A stretch of DNA of 5,378 bases from the NCBI GenBank assembly GCA_947588775.1, contig CANPZQ010000131.1, positions 1 to 5,378 of the forward strand, read 5' to 3'. Of the stretch, positions 1 to 5,378 are shown in pieces. A program made the translations under genes and the position numbers. This stretch comes from an uncultured Clostridia bacterium (GTDB lineage: Bacteria > Bacillota > Clostridia > Oscillospirales > Ruminococcaceae). The notes below the pieces were generated by a model. It searched no databases. It was not told where the DNA came from and saw nothing but the letters and a program-made list of their open reading frames with translations. The stretch's first letter is position 1; each line of letters begins with the position of its first letter.

Positions 1-342
1 ACGATTGCGGTCGGAATCGGGCTCCAGAACTTCCCGGAGGGGGCGGCGGTGTCGCTTCCACTGCGGCGCGAGGGCTTTTCAAGAAAAAAGAGCTTTTTCA
101 TAGGTCAGGCCTCCGGCGCGGTTGAGCCGATAGCCGGCCTTTTGGGCGCGATGACGGTGGTAAGCGTCGAAACGCTGCTGCCCTACGCGCTGTCCTTTGC
201 CGCCGGTGCGATGATTCTCGTCGCCGTCCACGAGCTGATACCCGAATGTCAGGCAAACCGCGAGGCGAAGCCCTATTTTGCGACGATGGGAATTGTCGGA
301 GGCTTCGCCGCGATGATGCTGCTCGACGTGATGCTGGGGTGA
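1..342 (+). CDS. ZIP-family metal (zinc/iron) transporter, C-terminal part, cut by the window edge
   Basis: Integral membrane permease of the ZIP family, which moves Zn2+ or related divalent metals into the cytoplasm. Frame 1 is open from the first base to a TGA at 340-342, giving 113 visible residues; the true start lies off the left edge, so the GTG at 49 is an internal Val codon. Visible residues 9-14 read QNFPEG, matching the metal-binding HNxPEG helix (TM4). Residues 35-43 read GQASGAVEP, matching the TM5 helix of GufA-like ZIP proteins, with Gln36 and Glu42 as probable metal-site residues. A further hydrophobic stretch ends in HELIPE (77-82), and a last one covers about 95-112. This order is that of the second half of a ZIP protein. 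The first ligand position in the TM4 motif is Gln rather than the more common His. Family assignment is firm; metal specificity cannot be read. No convincing terminator follows the stop. Confidence 0.9.
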   Translation, partial: TIAVGIGLQNFPEGAAVSLPLRREGFSRKKSFFIGQASGAVEPIAGLLGAMTVVSVETLLPYALSFAAGAMILVAVHELIPECQANREAKPYFATMGIVGGFAAMMLLDVMLG

Positions 343-378
343 GGATGGTTTAAGTATATAGGATAGTGGGGTGGGTGT

Positions 379-547
379 CAAGGGGGAGGGGAATTATATG
401 CGGCCGCTTCGGCCACATGGAAGTGTCCCAAACGCCCACATTATAAAAAATTTTTGCTTGATGATTCGCCGTTACTAATCGCTTTCCATCAACTGTTTTG
501 GGCTTAAATGTGGACGGATAGGACACTCCCCGGCCACATCCCCCTTG
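379..547. repeat. Imperfect nested inverted repeat of about 170 bp, MITE-like
   Basis: The ends are a perfect 9-bp inverted pair, CAAGGGGGA (379-387) and TCCCCCTTG (539-547). Further pairs nest inside in order: GGCCG 402-406 with CGGCC 531-535; GGAAGTGTCC 419-428 with GGACACTCC 521-529 (one bulge); CGCCCACATT 433-442 with AATGTGGACG 507-516 (one mismatch); TTGATG 458-463 with CATCAA 487-492. The middle holds an A/T-rich AAAAAATTTTT palindrome. The interval between zip and tldD (343-605) contains no plausible gene. The nested order suggests a folded RNA or a small non-autonomous mobile element. I found no flanking target-site duplication, so the mobile reading is inference. The right end overlaps the -35 box of the tldD promoter. 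Confidence 0.55.
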
Positions 548-573
548 CATTCCCCCGAAAAATCTGCTATAAT
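545..573 (+). promoter_or_regulatory. Sigma-70-type promoter of the tldD-tldE operon
   Basis: A perfect TATAAT at 568-573 is preceded by TG at 565-566, forming an extended -10 (TGCTATAAT). A TTGCAT -35 (3 of 6 consensus positions) lies at 545-550 with a spacer of exactly 17 bp. Transcription would start near 580, leaving a short leader of about 26 nt that contains only the ribosome binding site AAGGAG (591-596). There is therefore no room for a riboswitch, and expression looks constitutive unless the upstream repeat matters. Confidence 0.8.
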
Positions 574-605
574 ATACCCAAATCCCAAAAAAGGAGCGAA
601 CGCAG

Positions 606-1988
606 ATGATTTCAAGAGAGGTTTGCGAGCGGGTTCTCGCGAAGGCCGTGTCGACGGGCGCGGACTACGCCGAGATTTTCGCCGAGCACTCCGTCAACCA
701 TTCAATCAACATGATAGCCGACAAGGTCGAAACAATCAGCGACCGCGTTATCGCGGGCGCGGGAATCCGCGTTTTCAAGGGGCTGCGCTCCGTCGCCGCC
801 TCTACCGTCGATACCTCCGAGGAGGGCCTTATGAGATGCGCCGAGCGCGCCGCGGACGCTCTCGGTCAGGGAACCGCGGAAATTTCCGTCGTTTTGCGCG
901 AACGCCTCTTCGGCGACATTCACCCCGTTAAAATCGTCCCGTCCACCGTTTCAAACGCCGAAAAGGTCCGCGTTTTAAAGGACGGCTATTTCGCCGCGCG
1001 AGAGTATTCGTCCGACATAAAGCAGGTCACCGGCACCCTTTTGGACGTCGACCACGGAATTTTGATTGCGAACACCGAGGGGACCTACGCTCAGGACAGG
1101 CAGATTCGCACGAGAATCGCAATTAACGCCGTCGCGGAGATAAACGGCGAAACCCAGACCGGCTTCTTCGGCCCCGGCAGACGCATGGGCATGGAGATGT
1201 TTGAAAGCGAGGTAAACGCCATCGAGGTCGGAAAGCGTGCCGCCAAACAGGCCATCACAATGGCGGGAGCGGGCTACTGCCCGGCGGGAGTTATGCCCGT
1301 CGCAATCGGCAACGGCTTCGGAGGGGTAATCTTCCATGAAGCCTGCGGGCATTCCCTCGAGGCGTCAAGCGTCGCATACGGAACTTCCCAGTTTGCGGGA
1401 AAGCTCGGTCAGCAGATTGCGAATCCGAAGGTCACGGCTCTTGACGACGGCACCATTCCCAACGCATGGGGCTCAATCAACATCGACGACGAGGGAACCC
1501 CGGCGCGCCGCAACGTTTTGATTGAAAACGGCATTCTCAAAACCTATATGGTCGATAAATTCAACGGCCGAAGAATGGGAATGGCTCCCACAGGTTCCGC
1601 AAGAAGGCAGGACTACAGCTATACCACCACCTCCCGAATGACGAACACCTTCATCGCCGAAGGACCCGACGACAACGACGAAATTATTTCAACCATGGAA
1701 TACGGCCTCTACGCCGCTTCGATGGGCGGAGGCTCGGTGAACCCGACTACCGGCGAATTCAACTTCGGCGTGAGCGAGGCGTATATGGTCCGCAACGGAA
1801 AAATCTGCGAGCCGGTGCGCGGCGCGTCGCTCGTCGGCAAGGGCTCCGACGTAATCATGAAAATCGACATGGTCGGCAAGAACCTCGACCTCGGCACGGG
1901 AATGTGCGGCGCGTCGAGCGGCTCGATTCCCACAACCGTCGGCCAGCCGTTGATCAGGGTAAGCTCGATAACCGTCGGCGGAAGATAA
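606..1988 (+). CDS. tldD: TldD, zinc metalloprotease subunit of the TldD/TldE complex
   Basis: TldD is the catalytic subunit of a cytoplasmic TldD/TldE heterodimeric zinc protease. In Escherichia coli this complex degrades unfolded peptides, including the antitoxin CcdA, and trims the leader of microcin B17. The 460-residue length is close to the family's usual 460-480. The N-terminal domain covers roughly residues 1-210 (conserved stretch around GAGIRVFKGLRS, 51-62). The C-terminal domain carries the zinc motif HEACGH (His244, Glu245, His249), where the two His bind zinc and the Glu is the catalytic base. The third expected ligand is Cys434 in GMCG near the C terminus. All key residues are intact, so the enzyme should be active. 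AAGGAG sits 9 nt before the ATG, which fixes the start. It is co-transcribed with tldE 14 bp downstream. The substrate is unknown; no RiPP precursor or toxin-antitoxin pair is visible here. Confidence 0.96.
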   Translation: MISREVCERVLAKAVSTGADYAEIFAEHSVNHSINMIADKVETISDRVIAGAGIRVFKGLRSVAASTVDTSEEGLMRCAERAADALGQGTAEISVVLRERLFGDIHPVKIVPSTVSNAEKVRVLKDGYFAAREYSSDIKQVTGTLLDVDHGILIANTEGTYAQDRQIRTRIAINAVAEINGETQTGFFGPGRRMGMEMFESEVNAIEVGKRAAKQAITMAGAGYCPAGVMPVAIGNGFGGVIFHEACGHSLEASSVAYGTSQFAGKLGQQIANPKVTALDDGTIPNAWGSINIDDEGTPARRNVLIENGILKTYMVDKFNGRRMGMAPTGSARRQDYSYTTTSRMTNTFIAEGPDDNDEIISTMEYGLYAASMGGGSVNPTTGEFNFGVSEAYMVRNGKICEPVRGASLVGKGSDVIMKIDMVGKNLDLGTGMCGASSGSIPTTVGQPLIRVSSITVGGR

Positions 1989-2002
1989 AAGGAGGCATTT
2001 TT

Positions 2003-3352
2003 ATGACTTTTTCCGAATTCAAAAGCGCGGCGATTGAAGCCGCAAAGGCCCTCGGCATAGAGGAATACGAGCTCTACTACAGCTCCTCCGAGGACGCCTC
2101 CGTCGAGATATTCAAGGACGAAATCAACTCCTTCTCAAGCTCCGTTTTCGGCGGGGTATGCTTCCGCTGTCTTGTCGGCGGAAAGATGGGCTACGCCTCA
2201 ACCGAGGAGCTCACCGAATCCGAGGCAAAAAGAATCGTCGCCGCCGCCGCGGACAACGCCGCGGTCCTTGAAAGCGACGACGCGCAGTTCCTCGTTCCGG
2301 GAGGACAGGAGTATAAGCCGCTGAATCTCAATCCCTACGCCCTTCCCTCAACCGAGGAGCTTATAAGCACCGCTCTGAACGGCCAGAAAGCCGTCTACGC
2401 CGCCGACGCGAAGGTAATCGACGGCACTACCTCCGGTGCCGAGAGCAGCAGGCTTAAAATCGCCATCTGCAACTCAAAGGGTCTCGATTTGCAGTACGAA
2501 AACAATCTCGCCGCGTTCTACACCGACGCCGTGGTCGACGCCGGAAACGGCGAAATGTCGGACAGCTTCGAGGCAAAAGCCGGCCCGTTCGGCAGCCTCG
2601 ACGTTTCCGAGGTCGCAAAAAAAGCCGTCGGCGACGCTTTGGCGATGGTCGGCGCGGACGTCGCCCCGACGGGAGCCTATCCCGTGGTTTTCTCCCCCGA
2701 GGCGATGGCGAGCATGCTCTCGACGTTTTCTTCGGTATTTTTCGCTGAAAACGTCCAGAAGGGGCTTTCTAAGCTCAAAAACCGCGTCGGCGAGAAGATT
2801 GCCGCCGATATTGTAACAATCGTCGACGACCCGTTCCACCCCGAGAGCGCGATGCCGATTAACTTCGACGGCGAGGGCTCGCCGACCTATACGAAGAGCG
2901 TAATCGAAAACGGCGTCCTGAAAACGCTTCTTTATAACCTCAAAACCGCGAACATCGACGGCGTAAAAACCACCGGCAACGGCTCCAAGGCGGGCTATGC
3001 CTCCGGCGTCGGAATCAGGCCGTTCACGTTCTATATCGCCCCCGGAAGCGTTTCCGAGGAGGAGCTTTTGAAGCTCGCCGGCAGCGGCGTATATATTTCC
3101 GACGTAAGCGGGCTCCATGCCGGCGCGAACGCCGTTTCGGGCGACTTTTCGCTGCAAAGCTCCGGCTTCATGCTTGAAAACGGCAAAAAAACCGCCGCGG
3201 TCAAGTCCTTCACGGTTTCGGGCAACTTCTACGACATGCTTAAAAACGTCGCCGCGCTCTCCGACAAGGTCAAGCTCCGCAACCCCCTCGGCATCACCGC
3301 CTTCGGCTCGCCCTGCGTCCTCGTAAACGGCCTCACCGTCGCGGGAAAATAG
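2003..3352 (+). CDS. tldE: TldE/PmbA, non-catalytic partner subunit of TldD
   Basis: TldE (PmbA) pairs with TldD to build the proteolytic chamber and does not itself bind zinc. From the ATG at 2003 it is 449 residues, matching the family's roughly 450. The reading frame is open further upstream (to about 1904), but that stretch overlaps tldD, and AAGGAGG at 1989-1995 sits 7 nt before 2003, so 2003 is chosen. Where TldD has HExxxH, this protein reads FSPEAMASML (230-239), with no metal ligands, as expected for TldE. The C-terminal hallmark GLHAGANAVSGDFSLQSSGF and the ending with FGSPCVLVNGLTVAG are typical of PmbA proteins. Translational coupling with tldD is likely given the 14-bp gap, which would keep the two subunits at equal amounts. 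The operon ends at the intrinsic terminator about 50 bp downstream. Confidence 0.95.
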   Translation: MTFSEFKSAAIEAAKALGIEEYELYYSSSEDASVEIFKDEINSFSSSVFGGVCFRCLVGGKMGYASTEELTESEAKRIVAAAADNAAVLESDDAQFLVPGGQEYKPLNLNPYALPSTEELISTALNGQKAVYAADAKVIDGTTSGAESSRLKIAICNSKGLDLQYENNLAAFYTDAVVDAGNGEMSDSFEAKAGPFGSLDVSEVAKKAVGDALAMVGADVAPTGAYPVVFSPEAMASMLSTFSSVFFAENVQKGLSKLKNRVGEKIAADIVTIVDDPFHPESAMPINFDGEGSPTYTKSVIENGVLKTLLYNLKTANIDGVKTTGNGSKAGYASGVGIRPFTFYIAPGSVSEEELLKLAGSGVYISDVSGLHAGANAVSGDFSLQSSGFMLENGKKTAAVKSFTVSGNFYDMLKNVAALSDKVKLRNPLGITAFGSPCVLVNGLTVAGK

Positions 3353-3400
3353 TAATTTTGCGCGAATATCAAGAGGCCGGTCGGGCGGAATAGAAAAGAT

Positions 3401-3432
3401 AAAAGGCAGACGGGGGTTCGTCTGCCTTTTTT
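3401..3432 (+). terminator. Intrinsic terminator of the tldD-tldE operon
   Basis: AAAAGGCAGACG (3401-3412) is perfectly complementary to CGTCTGCCTTTT (3419-3430), a 12-bp stem with a 6-nt loop, and the T-run 3427-3432 follows. It starts 48 bp after the tldE stop. Read on the minus strand the stem is followed by TTTTATCTTTT, so it may also stop transcripts coming through from metY. Confidence 0.9.
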
Positions 3433-3451
3433 GTGGGTTTCGGGGAATGAA

Positions 3452-3533
3452 GGCGCGGGGACGGAGCGGATGCAGCAGGTGAAGGTGGGAGGGCGGGTGG
3501 GTGGGGCGCAGGAACCAGCTCCGTCCCCGCGCC
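3452..3533 (+). repeat. G-quadruplex-loop hairpin element, copy A
   Basis: GGCGCGGGGACGGAGC (3452-3467) and its exact reverse complement (3518-3533) enclose a 50-nt loop (3468-3517). The loop holds GGGCGGGTGGGTGGG at 3491-3505, with a further GGG run at 3487-3489. Arm length, loop length and G-core are shared with copies B and C near the metY start. The loop ends in ACCA, as in copy C. A 7-bp complement also exists between the loop (GCAGCAG, 3472-3478) and the 3' flank (CTGCTGC, 3537-3543), which could form a pseudoknot; B and C do not share it. The copy lies 19 nt after the tldE terminator and downstream of the metY stop. Strand is given as the G-rich strand. Confidence 0.85.
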
Positions 3534-3549
3534 GGTCTGCTGCGCACCT

Positions 3550-3585
3550 AAAAATACACCCCCGCGCCCGACCCCGAGCGCGGGG
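3550..3585 (-). terminator. Possible terminator of metY, weak
   Basis: CCCCGCGC (3560-3567) and GCGCGGGG (3578-3585) form a perfect 8-bp G+C-rich stem with a 10-nt loop. On the minus strand it is followed after 5 nt by UUUUU (3554-3550). It lies about 85 bp past the metY stop. The offset U-run makes it a mediocre intrinsic terminator. The remaining stretch 3586-3669 holds nothing I can name. Confidence 0.4.
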
Positions 3586-3669
3586 AAAATACTATACCGA
3601 AAAATTATGATTTTTCATCGCTCATCGTAAAAGGCTTTCCGCCCAAATCCTCCAAATAACAGCGTCCCG

Positions 3670-4959
3670 CTAATCCCGCCAGCCTTCGAGTGCCTGGCGG
3701 ATGTCCTCGATTATGTCCTCGGCGTTTTCGAGGCCGCAGGAGAGGCGGATAAGGTCGGGGAGCACGCCGGCGGCCTTAAGCTCGCTGTCGGACATCTGGC
3801 GGTGGGTGGTGCTGGCGGGGTGGAGGCAGCAGGTGCGCGCGTCGGCGACGTGGGTGACGATTGAGCAGAGCTTCAGCCTGCGCATAAAGCTTTCGGCTGC
3901 GGCGCGTCCGCCCTTTACGCCGAAGCTCACAACGCCGCAGCTTCCGTTCGGGAGATATTTTTTGCAAAGAGAATAGTCGCGGCTCGTTTCAAGGTCGGGA
4001 TATTCAACCCATTCCACGCCGTCGCAGGTTTCAAGGAATTTTGCGACCTTAAGGCCGTTTTCGGTATGACGCTTCATTCTCACCTCTAAGCTTTCAAGGC
4101 CGAGATTGAGATAGTACGCGCTCTGGGGGGATTGGGTGCAGCCGAAGTCGCGCATAAGCTGTGCGGTTGCCTTTGTGATGAACGCGCCGCCCATGCCGAA
4201 TTTTTCCGCGTATGTGATGCCGTGGTAGCTCTCGTCGGGGGTGGTGAGGCCGGGGAATTTTTCCCTGTGAGCGAGCCAGTCAAACCGCCCGCTGTCGACA
4301 ATCGCGCCGCCTATTGCGGAGCCGTGGCCGTCCATATATTTGGTGGTGGAATGCGTGACGATGTCCGCGCCGAATTCAAAGGGACGGCAGTTAATCGGGG
4401 TCGCGAAGGTGTTATCCACAATCAGGGGGACGCCGTGGGCATGCGCAGCCTTCGCGAAGCGTTCAATATCGAGAACCCTAAGAGCGGGGTTGGCGACGGT
4501 TTCCCCGAAAACGGCCTTCGTATTCGGCCGGAACGCGGCTTCAAGCTCCTCGTCGGAGCAGTCCGGCTCGACGAAGGTGAAGTCGATATTCATCTTTTTC
4601 ATCGTAACGGAGAAGAGGTTGAAGGTTCCGCCGTAAATCGACGATACCGAAACGACGTGGTCGCCGGAGTTCGCGATGTTGAAAACCGCGAAGAAGTTTG
4701 CCGCCTGGCCCGACGATGTGAGCATCGCGGCGGTTCCGCCCTCTAACTCGCAGATTTTCGCGGCGACGGCGTCGCAGGTGGGGTTCTGGAGGCGGGAGTA
4801 GAAGTAGCCCTCCGCTTCGAGGTTGAAGAGCGCGGCCATGTCGTCGCCGGTGGTGTATTTGAAGGTGGTCGACTGGACGATAGGCACCTGCCTCGGCTCG
4901 CCGTTTCCGGGCCGATAGCCGCTCTGTACGCATACTGTTCCGATTTTTTGGTTTTTCAT
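3670..4959 (-). CDS. metY: O-acetylhomoserine sulfhydrylase, PLP-dependent (Cys/Met metabolism family)
   Basis: Cytoplasmic enzyme predicted to make L-homocysteine from O-acetyl-L-homoserine and sulfide, the direct sulfhydrylation route to methionine. It has 429 residues, the usual length for O-acetylhomoserine aminocarboxypropyltransferases and longer than the roughly 380-400 of cystathionine synthases and lyases. Lys207 in HSTTKYMDGHG is the Schiff-base lysine. Tyr54 and Arg56 (YSRLQNPT) and the SSGQAA loop (82-87) bind the PLP phosphate. Asp182 in VDNTFATP contacts the pyridine nitrogen, Tyr109 (SSIYGGT) stacks on the ring, and Arg406 or its neighbour in LIRLSCGLE should bind the substrate carboxylate. 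The FPGLTTPDESYHG segment is typical of the OAH sulfhydrylase branch. AAGGAG (4974-4969) lies 9 nt before the ATG. Use of O-acetylserine or O-phosphohomoserine cannot be excluded. It is a single gene, convergent with tldE. No S-box or T-box is recognisable upstream; two G-quadruplex hairpin repeats occupy that place instead. Confidence 0.93.
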   Translation of the reverse strand: MKNQKIGTVCVQSGYRPGNGEPRQVPIVQSTTFKYTTGDDMAALFNLEAEGYFYSRLQNPTCDAVAAKICELEGGTAAMLTSSGQAANFFAVFNIANSGDHVVSVSSIYGGTFNLFSVTMKKMNIDFTFVEPDCSDEELEAAFRPNTKAVFGETVANPALRVLDIERFAKAAHAHGVPLIVDNTFATPINCRPFEFGADIVTHSTTKYMDGHGSAIGGAIVDSGRFDWLAHREKFPGLTTPDESYHGITYAEKFGMGGAFITKATAQLMRDFGCTQSPQSAYYLNLGLESLEVRMKRHTENGLKVAKFLETCDGVEWVEYPDLETSRDYSLCKKYLPNGSCGVVSFGVKGGRAAAESFMRRLKLCSIVTHVADARTCCLHPASTTHRQMSDSELKAAGVLPDLIRLSCGLENAEDIIEDIRQALEGWRD

Positions 4960-5000
4960 GGGTTTTATCTCCTTTTTGGTGATGATTTTTGATGGTGGTA

Positions 5001-5084
5001 GGCGCGGCGAAGGGGGCGGGAGGGTTGCGGGGAGTTTGGGCGGGCGGGTGGGTGGGCGCAGGGAGCGGCCCCCTTCGCCGCGCC
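5001..5084 (+). repeat. G-quadruplex-loop hairpin element, copy B
   Basis: GGCGCGGCGAAGGGGGC (5001-5017) and its exact reverse complement (5068-5084) enclose a 50-nt loop (5018-5067). GGGCGGGTGGGTGGG lies at 5042-5056, preceded by an extra GGGC unit and further G-runs. The flank after the right arm (GGAGGTTAGCGGAAA, 5085-5099) matches the flank of copy C at 13 of 15 positions. Only 26 bp separate the element from the metY ribosome binding site, and that gap has no promoter-like sequence, so a metY transcript probably begins upstream of, or inside, the element. The two long overlapping open frames here are low-complexity by-products of the G/C-rich repeat. Confidence 0.88.
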
Positions 5085-5109
5085 GGAGGTTAGCGGAAAG
5101 ACAAAAAAA

Positions 5110-5191
5110 GCGCGGCGGAAAAAGCGGGGAAATGGCAGGAAACTATGGGGGCGGGTGGGTGGGACCGACGCACCAGCTTTTTCCGCCGCGC
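5110..5191 (+). repeat. G-quadruplex-loop hairpin element, copy C, followed by U7 when read toward metY
   Basis: GCGCGGCGGAAAAAGC (5110-5125) and its exact reverse complement (5176-5191) enclose a 50-nt loop (5126-5175) with GGGCGGGTGGGTGGG at 5149-5163. It is in tandem with copy B, 25 bp apart. On the minus strand, the direction of metY, the stem is followed at once by TTTTTTT (5109-5103), so this copy alone resembles a terminator or attenuator, although its loop is unusually long. The flank GGAGCTTAGCAGAAA (5192-5206) repeats the flank of copy B. Confidence 0.88.
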
Positions 5192-5220
5192 GGAGCTTAG
5201 CAGAAAACAAATGGCAGACA

Positions 5221-5281
5221 GTCAGATAACAGATTTTGGTTGAACAGACAAAACGGCGGCTCTTTCCCTCTGATTTCTGAC
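5221..5281. repeat. Imperfect inverted repeat upstream of metY
   Basis: GTCAGATAACAGA (5221-5233) and TCTGATTTCTGAC (5269-5281) are reverse complements at 11 of 13 positions, 35 bp apart. The left arm covers the candidate metY -10 box, so it could be an operator or simply a weak hairpin. The rest of 5192-5378 contains no gene; a small hairpin AGCCCC/GGGGCT (5332-5348) and several G-runs lie at the window edge. Confidence 0.35.
5223..5251 (-). promoter_or_regulatory. Candidate metY promoter, weak
   Basis: On the minus strand TTGTCT (5251-5246; 4 of 6 consensus) and TATCTG (5228-5223; 3 of 6) are spaced by 17 bp, and TG at 5231-5230 makes an extended -10. It is the best pair I can see upstream of metY. 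If real, the leader would be about 260 nt and would contain hairpin copies C and B. The -10 is poor, so this is tentative. Confidence 0.3.
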
Positions 5282-5378
5282 TTCCGGCCTCTGTTCCTCT
5301 TACCGGATTCGTTCCTCACCCATCCCCGCTCAGCCCCGCAAGGGGGCTTCGGGGGACGGGTTCGTCGCGAATGGGGGC

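Noticed and set aside
402..414. GGCCG-CTT-CGGCC hairpin as terminator of the ZIP gene
   Set aside because: The stem is only 5 bp and no T-run follows on either strand.
1904..2002. Upstream extension of tldE by 33 codons
   Set aside because: It would overlap the conserved zinc-ligand end of tldD, whereas the ATG at 2003 has an ideal AAGGAGG at 7 nt and gives the normal PmbA length.
2474..3547. Long minus-strand open frame (357 codons) opposite tldE
   Set aside because: Composition is Arg- and Gly-rich without a recognisable domain. It lies fully opposite a well-conserved tldE and runs across the terminator and hairpin copy A; it is a shadow frame of G+C-rich coding sequence.
3605..3669. Minus-strand stretch just after the metY stop that translates to a natural-looking tail, CYLEDLGGKPFTMSDEKS and stop
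   Set aside because: It reads like a protein C terminus, but the frame upstream is a metY shadow with no start codon or ribosome binding site. It could be a gene remnant, but nothing supports that beyond appearance.
4132..4746. Plus-strand open frame of 204 codons within metY
   Set aside because: It is antisense to the catalytic core of metY, has no family resemblance and no ribosome binding site that I can see.
5110..5191. Hairpin copies as integron attC sites or CRISPR repeats
   Set aside because: There are no GTTRRRY/RYYYAAC core sites at the stem ends, no integrase, no regular spacer-repeat array and no cas genes; copies differ in arm sequence.
4958..5210. Overlapping open frames on both strands through the hairpin repeats
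   Set aside because: The predicted proteins are low-complexity Gly/Arg or Pro/Ala strings caused by the G/C-rich repeats; structure, not coding, explains the sequence.

Overview
The window looks like a piece of a bacterial chromosome of moderately high G+C content. Each gene start carries a strong AAGGAG-type ribosome binding site, one promoter has a consensus extended -10 box, and the proteins resemble those of anaerobic Bacillota. My best guess is an uncultured Clostridia member, but this is inference from style, not from a marker gene.

Layout: (1) 1-342 is the C-terminal part of a ZIP-family metal permease, cut by the left edge. (2) 343-605 is non-coding; it holds an imperfect nested inverted repeat of about 170 bp (379-547) and, at its right end, a good promoter for the next gene. 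(3) 606-3352 is a two-gene operon, tldD then tldE (pmbA), the two halves of the TldD/TldE metalloprotease, 14 bp apart and closed by a clear intrinsic terminator (3401-3432). (4) 3433-3669 is non-coding between convergent genes. (5) 3670-4959, minus strand, is a PLP-dependent O-acetylhomoserine sulfhydrylase (metY type). (6) 4960-5378 is the region upstream of metY and contains no gene I can support.

The most unusual content is non-coding. Three copies of one element occur at 3452-3533, 5001-5084 and 5110-5191. Each has perfectly complementary 16-17 bp arms around a loop of exactly 50 nt, and each loop carries the identical 15-mer GGGCGGGTGGGTGGG, a textbook short-loop G-quadruplex motif. Arm sequences differ between copies but stay fully complementary within each copy. 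Two copies are in tandem directly upstream of metY and one lies just beyond its 3' end, all in the same orientation. I do not recognise this as a named repeat family. It may be a dispersed structured repeat, and the tandem pair may also act as a leader or attenuator for metY; that second point is inference.

The genes themselves are housekeeping: metal uptake, peptide turnover or maturation, and sulfur assimilation into homocysteine. Nothing links them into one pathway, and I see no RiPP precursor next to tldD/tldE.
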